Origin: Zoroaster sp. YZ-2022
Taxonomy: Eukaryota; Echinodermata; Asteroidea; Forcipulatida; Zoroasteridae
Length of the DNA: 64,000 nucleotides
Direction of reading: 5' to 3'
Assembly: GCA_029582265.1 (NCBI GenBank)
Contig: CM055816.1
Location: forward strand, 85,587,314-85,651,313
The notes below the pieces were generated by a model. That model ran no database searches. It worked only from the letters and a program-made list of their open reading frames with translations, and was not told the origin of the DNA. Below, piece after piece: positions 54,166 to 64,000 of this stretch (the stretch's first letter is position 1; each line of letters opens with the position of its first letter). The position numbers and the translations under genes were made by a program.

Positions 54166-54346
54166 CAGTGGCGGCGCTAGGGGGGCAAGGAGGAAAATCC
54201 CCCTGTTACTTTCTTTGCCCCCCCCCCCCCATTTTTTTCCCGATGGTACATGTAAGTCAATGCTTTTTCAGCAGTACAAAATTACATTAAAGATTAATGT
54301 TTGCCCCCATTAAATTTAAGCTTGCCCCTCTCTTGTGCCGCCGCTG
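54166..54346. mobile_element. hAT-type MITE (CAGTGGCGGCGC)
   Basis: Termini CAGTGGCGGCGCTAGGGG and TGTGCCGCCGCTG. Flanks GCTAAGGT and GCTAAGAT match at seven of eight bases, consistent with an 8-base duplication. Contains a C-run of about 14. Confidence 0.75.
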
Positions 54347-54998
54347 GCTAAGATAACATGCACATCAGTGACAAGTAAAAGCCAATTGATTTTTCTATAT
54401 ACATAAACACATGTATATAGTACTAGCAAATTTATTCTCATCCCTTTTTTTTTTAAATCCCGAGTTACACGCCTGGCCCACTCAACCATACTCTAGCAGT
54501 ACATGTACATGTACATCTAGGACACCCACCATGCAATGCCAAAGGCATACTGCAACAGTTGATAATCTCAGCACATGTTCATGGAGTAGGGTCAGATATG
54601 TCACCCAGCACGTAAACATATGCTTGCCACCTAACCACCACCTAACCACAAGGCAAAGGGAGTTCCACTGACTTCATTTTTACACTGGGGGGGGGGGGGG
54701 GGGAGTGTCATGTAGTTCAATCTAACTGTGTACATGTATGTTACTGTATATAGGGCTACATTTACACATTAATGTTATGTACTGTGTCAGTGTCAGTTCA
54801 CCTAGTTACAAGATCCAAGCCACCAGCTAATGATCCATTCCCACATACATGTAGGAATGAATACAAAGAATTTACTTGTTTCTCCTTATTTACATTGTAC
54901 AGTATCACAGATTAGAAACACATGTGTGCATACATGCTTTACTACTGAAGGATTTTGGAGGATAGGTTATATAAGTAAATGGGCCTAGGGAGTTAAGG
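54347..54998. other. Unannotated stretch
   Basis: Has an 18-base G-run at about 54688-54705 and GAAGGATTTTGGAGGATAGG (54946), a word of the CCTAACC family also near 42808. No gene. Confidence 0.45.
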
Positions 54999-55002
54999 TT
55001 AA

Positions 55003-55292
55003 AGGGACACTATTGTCACGATCAGAGCAAACTTTCAACAAACTTTCAACAGGGCATGGAATCGGTGTCCTAGTTTAAGATGAACACAGTGACTGAAAAT
55101 TACTGGCTTATATGCAGGACCAATGGTAATATGATCTTATTACTGTAAGTGGGGTATTATTTTCAGTCACTACATGTAAGTTAATCTGAAATTAGCACTC
55201 CGATTCCATGCTCTGTTGATACTAGCACTCCATTCCATGCTCTGTTGATACTAGCACTCTGATTCCATGTTGATCGTGACGATACTGTCCCC
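55003..55292. mobile_element. TTAA-flanked AGGGACA MITE
   Basis: TTAA at 54999-55002 and 55293-55296, AGGGACACTATTGTCACG at the left and GATCGTGACGATACTGTCCC at the right. Has internal duplications on each arm (ACAAACTTTCA twice; ATGCTCTGTTGATACTAGCA twice). Confidence 0.85.
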
Positions 55293-55393
55293 TTAAGGAC
55301 TGAAATTTGGTTTCTTACAAAGTATCTGACCAAGCAATCGGCTGATGATCCATTTCCACATTTTTGAAGAATGAATACGGTTTTCTTTTTTAA

Positions 55394-55760
55394 CCCTCCT
55401 ACTTCTGGTACCTTTTTCATACAAGTTGATGCACCATTTGAAACCATTCGCTTTTGCGGGTTTGAATGGTGAAATAACTGTGTACAGTATTGACTCCCCC
55501 AAGTGGTTTTGAATTGTAGGTCAGCTAATACAAAACCTTGTTTGGATCTTTCCAAATGGTAGGTCAGCTAATACAAAACCTTGTTTGGATACTTCTAAGT
55601 GGTGAATCAATGGACCCTCTATGCATTTGAATGGATTTGAATGGTAGTAAAGCTTGCTACTAACACTGTTCAAATGGTATCACCATGTGTGTACAAAACC
55701 AATGGGCATTTTTGAAAGTGGAAATTTTGAATGGTTTCAAATGGTCTATCAGTAGGAGGG
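55394..55760 (-). mobile_element. TTAA-flanked MITE (CCCTCCTACT family), inverted copy
   Basis: TTAA at 55390-55393 and 55761-55764, termini CCCTCCTACTTCTGG and ATCAGTAGGAGGG. Aligns inversely to 27192-27831 (CATTTGAAACCATTCGC, GTACAAAACCAATGGGCA). Contains a 45-base tandem (AATGGTAGGTCAGCTAATAC). Confidence 0.85.
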
Positions 55761-55993
55761 TTAACAAACTTTAACAAATGAGCTGAAAGTTGATTTCTTT
55801 TGAAATTTTTTAAAACTATCAAATAAAAACATCAGGGTGTGTTGATCTACATGTATTTCCAACATACATTTTACCGAACCTCACAGTTAATGCCAAAAAA
55901 GTCTCCGGTTTCTGGTCATAGGCCGACTTCAATATCAGTGTGGTGACGCACTTGCTTGGTAATCTTTTTGTTTGCCAATCAGTTGCATACATG

Positions 55994-56254
55994 TACACTC
56001 ACTGGCCAAAAGTATTGCAACATGCTCAAAATAGCACTTTACAAGTAACAGGTGAGATGATCATTTAATCCGATTTCATCGATCGTGTATTACATTGCAA
56101 GAACAGTAAAAAAGAACATTGACTTCAAAACAAAGGCACTTTCAAAAAGTCTTAAGTAGTGTAAATAAAATAAAATAAATTATTGTAACACAGTTCTCCA
56201 AACTGAACTTTGGTGTGAATTTCAATGTTGCAATACTTATAGCCAGTGAGTGTA
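55994..56254. mobile_element. Tc1/mariner-type MITE
   Basis: TACACTCACTGGCCAAAAGT at the left is inverted at the right (ACTTATAGCCAGTGAGTGTA), both followed inward by ATTGCAACA. TA at both ends. 261 bp, no coding. Confidence 0.85.
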
Positions 56255-56439
56255 CGTGTACACTATGTACATGTACAATGTACATGTACAATGTACATGT
56301 GCAATGTACATGTGCAGTTATTGGAACCAGACCAAATTTCCCATACACAAAAGTATGGTGGCTAAGAGAGGCCTCACAAAATGAGCCAACATTCATACCC
56401 CTAGACAGTGTACATGTACATGTATGTGAAAAAGTGTTT

Positions 56440-56527
56440 TTAACAAATTACGGGTACCCGGATATCTGAAGATTTCCATTTTCAGGTATCCTGTTCCCTA
56501 AATAACTGAAAACACACAGCTTTATCA
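56440..56527. mobile_element. hAT-like right-end fragment
   Basis: TTACGGGTACCCGGATATCT ... AAATAACTGAAAACACACAGC, the right end of the family at 44020. Confidence 0.65.
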
Positions 56528-56543
56528 TACATACATGTAGTCT

Positions 56544-56765
56544 TTAACCCTCCTACTACTACAAGGGTAAAAAATCAGTCAAATAGTTGATATACTTGCC
56601 AATGTATATCTAGTGCACTTAAAAGTCAAACACTGTCAAACCTCACGTGTAGTAAGTATATTTACAGGTCAAAATGAGTCGACTGTTTTTGACTGGTAAA
56701 AGCATTGTCTGGTATTGTTCAGGGCGGTCAAAATGACAGTAAAAACTAGTCAAAAATGCCCCTTG
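56544..56765 (+). mobile_element. CAGTCAAAAT-word TTAA MITE, copy 3
   Basis: TTAACCCTCCTACTACTACA then AAAAATCAGTCAAATAG and GACAGTAAAAACTAGTCAAA. Truncated by a SINE-type tail (CCTTGAGCACCTTATGG) at 56760. Confidence 0.7.
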
Positions 56766-56997
56766 AGCACCTTATGGTGGAAACATGCGCTTATAAATTC
56801 TCATTATTATTTATAAATTCCCACTACTTCATGCAGTTTAGTGGTAACCTCTAGAGGAACTTCAGCATTTTTTGCACAGCATGTTTTATGTACACTGCCA
56901 AGACATGATTACAGGTGACACTAAAGGGACACTATCATTAGGCCAATTTATATTGTCAATTATATGGATTTCCCCTAAGACTCCTCCCTTTGCAGTA

Positions 56998-57384
56998 GGG
57001 CTGTTCCGGGTATCCGACTGAAACAGTCATTACCCGGTTCCATTTTTCGGTTCCAATTACCCGTAAACAACTTTTTAAAAGTCGGACTTAACATTTGGGC
57101 GGTGCGAACAGAAATCTGTGACCCTTGAACAATGTAATGTTTACACTTTTACAGACAATTATCTTTAAATTCAAGAGCTTGCACTTCAATAAGGAAAAGA
57201 TCGATTTAAGTATGGTATCCTCTGTATTATAAAAGTCAATTTGTTACCATTTACAGTACATGTATTTGTACACCACCGGAGGCATGTTTCCAACAAAAAT
57301 GAAAACGGGTATCCGGGTATCCGAAGTTTACTGATTTCAGGTATCTGGTTTTAAAAATATCCGAAAATGCACAGCCCTACTTAA
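56998..57384. mobile_element. hAT-type element, near complete
   Basis: TAGGGCTGTTCCGGG at the left and AAAATGCACAGCCCTA at the right, with the interior of 24896-25302 in inverse order (TTACCATTTACAGTACATG, CACCACCGGAGGCATG). The flanks are only a weak 8-base match. Confidence 0.8.
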
Positions 57385-57734
57385 GCAGACTCGGCCGTGC
57401 CTGGACTCCATATTGTCCCACGTAGCCAGACTTGTATCCTGCATCTTGTATCCTGCATTGCATGTTGAGCTTCACATTTGATGGTCAATGGACAGGAAGA
57501 TAACTTCCTGATAATATTACGTTTTATTCAACCCAATCAAAATATTGTATTTATTGGTTTATCAAATTACTCCCACTTGGGGGAAACCCACAGCAAAAGT
57601 TAAATGTTAAAGCCAGACTATTGGTGATTTCTACAAACATACATAACATGTACATTTATATTCTCAGGTGCTATCAGTTTAGTCACATTAGTGAAATAAT
57701 GTACAAAATTCATTTCTGACATCCAAACAAAAAC
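57385..57734. other. Unannotated stretch
   Basis: Tandem ATCTTGTATCCTGCAT at 57441-57460. No gene. Confidence 0.4.
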
Positions 57735-58022
57735 ATTCCCAAATTAAATCAATTGTTTATCACCTGATGCAAGAATTTCATCAACCTATAAATATTGCAG
57801 AACCCGCTGCTATAGGATTCTAGCCAGCCAATCGTCATCGGGCAAGCTCGGTGGTCAAGAGGTTAAGATGTCTGCACTAACAGGAGGTCGTGGGTTCAAA
57901 TCCTGCCCGAGTCGACTGTGATTTTTTTCAGACACTCGGACAGCACTGAGTATGCAGTGCTATACACACGTCGGTGTAGCACAAAATTACATGTACAAGT
58001 ACATGTAAATCAATTGTTTATC
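57735..58022 (+). mobile_element. tRNA-Thr-derived SINE with upstream spacer
   Basis: Spacer ATAGGATTCTAGCCAGCCAA then the head GGCAAGCTCGGTGGTCAAGA, B box GGGTTCAAATCCTG and tail ATCAATTGTTTATCAC. Mirrors 48660-48915, suggesting that the spacer moved together with the SINE. Confidence 0.8.
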
Positions 58023-58383
58023 ACTTGCTAATATTAGAAACAAGCTTTAGAAGTTACCTGATCATGATCAGGTTTTGAATAGCATGTAAACATACAATGT
58101 AGGAAGTACAATGTATTAAGGTATGATTAGGTTTATATGTACAGTTGATATGAGGTTTGTGGGAATGATGTGAGCATTGCTGGGTAAACTCTGTGGAATG
58201 CTCTGTGTAGAAATATTATACGCAGTTTTGGATCCGACTCTTGGGCACGCAAAATAAAAGTCGGGTTTGAAAAGATGAAGTTCAGCAACTTCATTGGTTT
58301 GTCATTGCTGGGCCTTGTTGATAGATGTTGCAAAGAATTGGAGACGTCTGAACAGAAATGTCATGGTAAATTCACGAACTTGT
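58023..58383. other. Unannotated stretch
   Basis: No feature recognised. Confidence 0.4.
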
Positions 58384-58391
58384 TGGTGTTG

Positions 58392-58777
58392 TAAGCTTGG
58401 GCGATAACACGATAATATCAAATATCACGATACCTTTTTTTTAATTTGATTACGATATCAAGAACCTTTTCAAGATATCGGCAAAAAAAAAATCGCCATT
58501 GTGAGTCAAGTAACAAATTACATGGAAACAAAATTAAGACAATCTTTTCAGCTTTCGGAAGTGAAAAACAAAAGTGAACTGCTTCATAAGTACATACAAA
58601 CTATGCAAACGAATTTGCGATTTATTTGTGATGCTTTTAGAGGTGTACATACCTGTGGTTATCAGCTCTAAAGCAATCATGCATGAATGAAACCAAAAAA
58701 ATTGCGAAACTATAGAAAAATCGCAATATGTTTGCCGATATATCGTGGATGAAAAAAATTGATATCGCCCAAGCTTA
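58392..58777. mobile_element. hAT-type MITE (TAAGCTTGGGCGATA)
   Basis: Perfect 15-base terminal inverted repeat TAAGCTTGGGCGATA and direct 8-base duplication TGGTGTTG at 58384-58391 and 58778-58785. Interior rich in GATATC/CGATA words. 386 bp, non-coding. Confidence 0.9.
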
Positions 58778-59458
58778 TGGTGTTGTACCGCAGCTTGGCC
58801 GTTCTCCGAATTGAAGTCCCCCCCCCCCCCACCCACCCATGGTACTCTAAAATCCTAAATGGAAAGAATGTTGTGTCCGACCGCCATTTTTAAGTTTTTT
58901 TTTAAATTTGTTTGCAACCACTAACCAGTTAAAAAATTATTCTATCGATTTTTGGGGGTACAGAAAGCGAAAACTATCTTTAAAATCCACTTTTATGATG
59001 GTTTCAGACTTGATTTCCCTTCTAAAAAAATCCTCCACTCCAATAGAAGGATCCTATTATAGTTGCCACTGCGCATGTACAATGACTGTGTTGGTCACTA
59101 ATGGGGGAGTTGACAAGATCAGACTGACAATGATTGAGGAAGTCATAGTATACCAAAAATGCCTGATTTGTCATGAAATAAATATCCTGGAATAATTTGA
59201 AGTATATGTCCATCATCATCCATATGTTCTCCACCTTACTGGGTAGGTAAGATTACATTATTAGTTATATTTAATGAAAAAAAGTGGCTGTCAGATACGA
59301 CATTCTACTCTCCTAAATGACTTTGTAAATGAACATTTTGTTAAAATGCATTTCTTTTTAAGAAAACTTAAATTAGTGCAATAAGTTTATTAGAAATGAT
59401 ACTCTAAAATCCTAAATCACTTTGTAAATGAACAAATATTTTAGCTTTAAGATGGAAT
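58778..59458. other. Unannotated stretch
   Basis: ACTCTAAAATCCTAAATCAC recurs near 58843 and 59401, and CCTAAATGACTTTGTAAATG near 59313, suggesting a decayed inverted or tandem repeat. A 95-codon frame at 58908-59195 has no recognised family. Confidence 0.4.
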
Positions 59459-59462
59459 TTAA

Positions 59463-59717
59463 CCAGTTCGCACCGGGAATAAAAAAGTTTTTCCGAACCC
59501 CGTGGCGGGTTTATTTTTACCGCACAAACACGACCAATGGTGCTCACCAGAGCGTGACCGGGGAGACCGCGTCTTCCACCGTATGCTTATGGCTCGTTGC
59601 CACGTCGACCGGGAATCTATACAAATATTCCCGAGAATCCTGTGGCGTGTTTAGACGCTCTCCCATCCCCTGTCCAAAAAAAATTTGCGTGTATACACGG
59701 CCTCCGACGCGAACTGG
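59463..59717 (-). mobile_element. TTAA-flanked MITE (CCAGTTCGC family), near-identical to 19207-19460
   Basis: TTAA at 59459-59462 and 59718-59721. Over ~250 bases it differs from the inverse of 19207-19460 at only a handful of positions by eye (for example CTCTCCCATCCCCTGTCC), so the family moved recently. Confidence 0.88.
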
Positions 59718-59721
59718 TTAA

Positions 59722-60957
59722 GAAAGAATACTTTTTCCTAAATTGTAACTGGAAATTACACGTATTTCACTTTTCCTTAAAATGACAGCACCTCAAAATT
59801 CTTATTAAAGGTAGATTGATACCATCATCAACTTTACACAAAGTTTCATTATATTATTATATATTTATATATTCTATAATAGTTATTTTTGAATTACTGC
59901 ATGTGTATAATATAACCTGACAGAAAATATTACTTATTTATTTGTAGGGCCTTCATTTAACCATAAATCCAGGATATGGTTGTGGTAAAGAAGTCTCAAT
60001 AACAAACAGATTATCAACCAAACTACTTACCAACTTGGTAATAACAGCTTATCCTGACAAGCATTGGCATGGAGGAAGGAAGAATACAAACATAATTGGC
60101 ATGAGACAATGCAAACTCATCAATTTATCAATTTGCCAAGTTAATCAGTTAGAGTGAATTTCAATCTAAAACTTTTAGAGAGCAGTCTCATGTATTTTTT
60201 ACTCAAAAAGAGTCATTATAAATAAGTTACATGTACTTTGTTTGTATCATATTAGCTTTCCATAGTAGCAAGGTCTGCGCCACAGCGAGAATAGAATAAA
60301 ACAGAACACGATAAGGGTGGAATTATGAGCACAAGTTTAACTCAAATTTATTCGGTCCTACAAATTACTATTCTACAATGTACATGTATTTCTAGTAATA
60401 TTTTAAATACTTATTTATGGGCAGCTTAAGGCTCCATTAATGTCACTTTTAAGAATTTAGGCCCCAGAAAATAAAAATATGCCAATAAAAATAACAGAAG
60501 AGTTTCAATTCAATTCAATGTTACATTTATTTCCATTCTCTAGATACATTATAAATGGTTTGGCGATTTCGGTGATGGTAAAACGGCATGGAATAGATTA
60601 TGGTCAAACTGCCATTGTTCTATTCCATTGCCCAGGGGGATTTCAGTAAATTGTTTAAGCTTACATGTACTTGATCATAGCAGTAAGACTTTCTCTAGCC
60701 ACATGAAAAACCTGCACAGTCCTCCACAATATTAAAAGTGTACCTTACGCAAGGACAGGAGACTGAAGCACATGGTTATTTGAATCTGCCTCTCAGCAGT
60801 GATCAAAAGGATGTTGAACAATGGCTGAGCTGGATTGGTGCACACCCTGCCAAGGGATGTAATGGGTGTGAGGGGCAGACTGTACCACAAAAGTAGGAGG
60901 GGCGGGAAGATAATATGAGGGGCAATTTTTGCTACAGTACATTAAGCCTAATTGTAT
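59722..60957. other. Unannotated stretch
   Basis: About 1.2 kb without recognised repeat or exon; AT-rich. Confidence 0.45.
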
Positions 60958-60961
60958 TTAA

Positions 60962-61184
60962 AGGGACAGAATCATCATGATCAACAGGGCATGGAATCAG
61001 AAAGCTAGTTTTAGATTAACTCATTGACTGCCATACATTGTAATACCCCACATTATAAGATCATATTACAGTTGCTGACTGCATAAATGAGCCAGTTATT
61101 TTCAGTCACTGTGTTAATCTTAAACTTGGACATCGATTCCATGCCCTGTCAAAAGTCTGCTCTGATCGTGACGATACTGCCCCT
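60962..61184. mobile_element. TTAA-flanked AGGGACA MITE, compact copy
   Basis: TTAA at 60958-60961 and 61185-61188, AGGGACAGAATCATCATGAT and GATCGTGACGATACTGCCCCT. Uninterrupted palindromic interior; provides the empty site for 37127-37716. Confidence 0.85.
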
Positions 61185-61188
61185 TTAA

Positions 61189-61621
61189 ACCTCAAGGCTA
61201 TAAAGTAATGTAAACCTAATGTAAACTCTGTGATTGTGTTTTATGTGTAAGTTTGCACATGATGACTCAAATGTCATATCAGACTAGAGAATCCATGTTC
61301 AACAAACTTTGAATTAAAAAATCATTTTCTTTCGGAAGTTCTGATACATGTACCTGTATCATCTAATTATGATAACTTGCATTGGTTGACTACATGTATA
61401 GAGTACACGAGTCAGGTGTCTGTGTGTATAATGCTGTGTCATTCCAGGGTCCCATACTACAGTACATACGTGTAGATTCAGTGCATGTTAAAGAACCCAG
61501 AAAAGTTATCATGAAAGAATAGGGGTCTTCCTGTACCACCTGGTACTCTCCTTCCTCCATGCTAATACTAACAGTTCAAATCTGGGTCATGAGAGAACAG
61601 TGGCAATCACTGATCAGGCTA
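61189..61621. other. Unannotated stretch
   Basis: No feature recognised. Confidence 0.4.
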
Positions 61622-61629
61622 CCTGGGGA

Positions 61630-61856
61630 GAGCGGCGTAGCCACGGTGGAGCATGGGGGGCATGGGGGGCGGCATGGGGGGGCACATGCCCCCACAAATT
61701 TCCAGTGCCACCAGGTGCCCCCCACAAAAAATCCCGATAGTGCCCCAAAAAAAGAAAAGAAAAAGAAAAGGGAAAAAACCCATACCCTGGGCCCCCACTG
61801 AAAAGCAGTGCCCCCCCCCCCCCACCCACACTGAAAAAGTCTTGGCTACACCGCTG
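61630..61856. mobile_element. hAT-type MITE (CAGCGG termini) with 8-bp duplication
   Basis: Direct CCTGGGGA at 61622-61629 and 61857-61864. Termini GAGCGGCGTAGCCACGG and, inverted, CAGCGGTGTAGCCAAGAC. G-rich left and C-rich right arms with a purine stretch (AAAAGAAAAGAAAAAG) between. Confidence 0.88.
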
Positions 61857-61864
61857 CCTGGGGA

Positions 61865-62666
61865 GGAAAACCCTTTTTTAATAAATAATTTTATATAATT
61901 AATTTTTGGACAATTACCAAACAATAAAATAAAATCTTGGATCAAAATCAGTTTATATAGACAAATCCCAAGATGACGAAATTAATGTTGATCTGCGCAC
62001 TTCCGGGTTTGATAACGAGGCTTTCAGTGTCGACGCATGTGCTGTATGATGGGAGCATGAGTTGTTCTATTGTCTACCTCGCATCGGTGTTGTGACTTGA
62101 CACAGAGAGCCTCGGTTTCAATGCGGAAGTGCGCAGACTGGGTCAATTTGAAATTCGTCTATAGATCTCTTGACATCCTGTCATCTTATGTTTTCCACCT
62201 CAGATTATGCTTCCAACTGAAAAATGGAATTTGGGGCAATATGGTTAATACAACCTTGGTCCAATTAACCAGTTAAAAAAAAACAATTCCATGAATGTCC
62301 TTGATGTTTACAGATAGAATGACCACAATGCTTTATAGCTAGAGGTTCTGGGTATGTAACTTCCTTAGGAATAGTCCCAGACAGTGAACTGCAGGACCAG
62401 CCTGAGGTCATCTCACATCTGCCACAAAGGCAGACAGGTCACCTATAAAAGAGGATATGATTATACCTGAACTTAACACGAATACGGGTGGCCATCCAAA
62501 CATTTCAAGGTCTACCGGATGAGGGAATTGTATAGACTGGGACAGTTGCTAAAATAATCAAATATTTATTCTAACATTTGTTTATAGAGGAAAATTATAA
62601 CATTGGTCTCAATAAAAAATAAATCAAAGTATTACGTCCTCCTTGATGTACAGTTGATATTGTATT
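61865..62666. other. Unannotated stretch
   Basis: TTGATCTGCGCACTTCC near 61988 and GCGGAAGTGCGCAGACTG near 62121 form an inverted pair around ~110 bases, possibly a small foldback. No gene. Confidence 0.4.
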
Positions 62667-62750
62667 TAACCCTTTCATTACTGGGCCGGATGTACACGCA
62701 GTCAATTTTGTGGTGCGCGCTGCAGGCCCCACGGTGTGAAAGTGTTAACG
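62667..62750. mobile_element. Short TTAA-bounded segment
   Basis: TTAACCCTTTCATTACTGGG to GTGTGAAAGTGTTAA, with partially inverted ends (CCCTTTCA / TGAAAGTG). Possibly a minimal member of the TTAA families. Confidence 0.45.
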
Positions 62751-63105
62751 TCCCTCTGATAAAACAAATTCTATCTGCACTACTAGAGCCCTTGTATAGT
62801 TCAATCCCTCAAAACCCTATGAAAAAACGAATGGTTTTGAGAATAGGTGGGTTAATTAATAATGTACATGTACATGTAGGTAGGGTTGGGATGTTTACGT
62901 GTTTACAGGTGTACATGAACAAAAATTCACTAAATGTTTTCAAATTCATGAAAAGTGTCAACGAATCCTACATTTTAAAAACTGAACCTTTCATTTCTGT
63001 GATATTTGGTCGGTTTTGTTTATTTCACGAAGTGCGACCAATGGGCTGAATAATATTACAGTACATCACGATTCACAGGAACTCATTGATACATTTTTTT
63101 TAATT
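62751..63105. other. Unannotated stretch
   Basis: A 148-codon frame (62603-63049) spans the TTAA segment and flanking sequence and has no recognised domain. I regard it as chance. Confidence 0.4.
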
Positions 63106-63109
63106 TTAA

Positions 63110-63454
63110 CCCTAACTACCCCAAATCCTGCTAAATCCTCCAAGGGGCACTTTTTTGGGGAAAATTCAGCACTGTTGGAAACTGGCATTTTCACCTCTTC
63201 AAATGGTGCAAAATTACTACCTGGCAAGAAGTACAGGCCATAAGTGCTGAATATGAAAGATCAACAAAAATGCATGGTGCATTTTGAAGATAAGGGCATG
63301 TTTCCAAAAGTGCACTGATGAATTTTGAGGATTCGGAAAGGTTCCTAGCCAAAATACCTAGGGGATTAGGGTTAAAAAAAGGTTCCTAGCCAGAATCACT
63401 ATAGGGGGTTAGGGTACAGGAAGGTTCCTAGCCAGAATACCTAGGGGGTTATGG
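63110..63454. mobile_element. TTAA-flanked MITE (CCCTAACT family), with triplicated right end
   Basis: TTAA at 63106-63109 and 63455-63458 (another at 63372). CCCTAACTACCCCAAATCC at the left. Right side has three tandem GGTTCCTAGCCAGAAT ... GGGGGTTAGGG units. Aligns inversely to 32195-32475. Confidence 0.8.
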
Positions 63455-63598
63455 TTAATACAACCAGAAAATGTTTAATGCCAGTCTTCAATTGGATATG
63501 GACCTTATGTGTCATTGGCGCCTCCATGGGTCATTCAAAATATCATGGAACATTTTGTTCGTTATTTCTTACAATCCGTCTGCATCATGCTATTTATT

Positions 63599-63960
63599 GG
63601 GGCTGTTCCGGGTATCCGGATACCCGATCGAAACGGTCATTACCCGGTTCCATTTTTCAGTTCCAATTACCCGTAAACGACTTTTTAAAATTCGGACTTA
63701 ACATTTGAGCGGTGCAAACAGAAATCTGTGACTCTTGAACAATGCACTTGTACAGACAATTATCTTTAAATTCAACAAAGAAAAGATCGATAGTAACATA
63801 TGGTATCCTCTGTATTATAAAAGTCAATTTGTTACCATTTACAGTACATGTATTTGTACACCACCGGAGTAATGTTTTCAACAAAAATGGAAACGGGTAT
63901 CCGAAGTTTCCTGATTTCGGGTATCCGGTTCCAAAAATATCCGAAAACGCAAAGCCCTAC
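63599..63960. mobile_element. hAT-type element, near complete
   Basis: GGGGCTGTTCCGGGTATCCG at the left, AAAACGCAAAGCCCTA at the right; same interior as 56998-57384 in the same orientation. Non-coding. Confidence 0.8.
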
Positions 63961-64000
63961 TATTTATTGGTGAAATAATAATCGTTAACGCGTGTACACG

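Noticed and set aside
62603..63049. 148-codon frame
   Set aside because: Crosses a TTAA-bounded segment and unique DNA, shows no domain, and is within chance length for AT-rich DNA of this size.

Overview
This is a non-bacterial, intron-rich, AT-rich animal window. It has no operons, ribosome binding sites or dense coding. About half or more of it is transposons, SINEs and satellites. Frequent TGTACATGTA words, tRNA-derived SINEs with (ATT)n tails, and a fibrillin-type gene split into tiny phase-1 exons suggest a marine invertebrate. I favour a deuterostome such as an echinoderm, but the species cannot be fixed from the sequence.

The only host gene I can support is on the minus strand. Five small exons (49976-50061, 45199-45330, 31782-32015, 30599-30718, 26432-26557) have GT-AG sites and join without a frame break. 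They encode a fibrillin/LTBP-like extracellular matrix segment: a Cys-Cys-Pro-Gly-Trp motif, an EGF-like domain, a Gln/Ser/Pro/Tyr-rich linker with a second EGF-like domain, a calcium-binding EGF (DVDEC) and a Cys-containing half-module. The first exon(s) must lie beyond 50 kb or outside the window, and the 3' exons were not found below 26.4 kb. The introns are 1.1 to 13.2 kb and packed with mobile elements.

Layout: 1-5.6 kb, nested MITEs and SINEs. 5.6-17.85 kb, an 81-bp satellite in higher-order repeats, split by a 7,153-bp CACTA-type transposon with 64-bp perfect terminal inverted repeats, a TCA target duplication and its own ~0.5-kb internal satellite. 17.85-26.4 kb, MITEs, LINE tails, an hAT element with a paralogous empty site and a repeat with a hammerhead-like core. 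26.4-50.1 kb, the fibrillin-like gene. 50.1-64 kb, more hAT, TTAA-flanked and mariner-like MITEs, SINEs and a 12-bp minisatellite.

The strongest system-level signal is a set of at least six short non-autonomous families flanked by TTAA, the piggyBac-type target. Their termini differ (CCCTCCTA, CCCTAACT, CCAGTTCGC, AGGGACA), and several have their own reiterated internal word. Three insertions have inferable empty sites, two of them in satellite monomers where one base change had created TTAA. No transposase gene for any of the DNA elements is visible. Most long open frames in the window come from tandem repeats whose period is a multiple of three.
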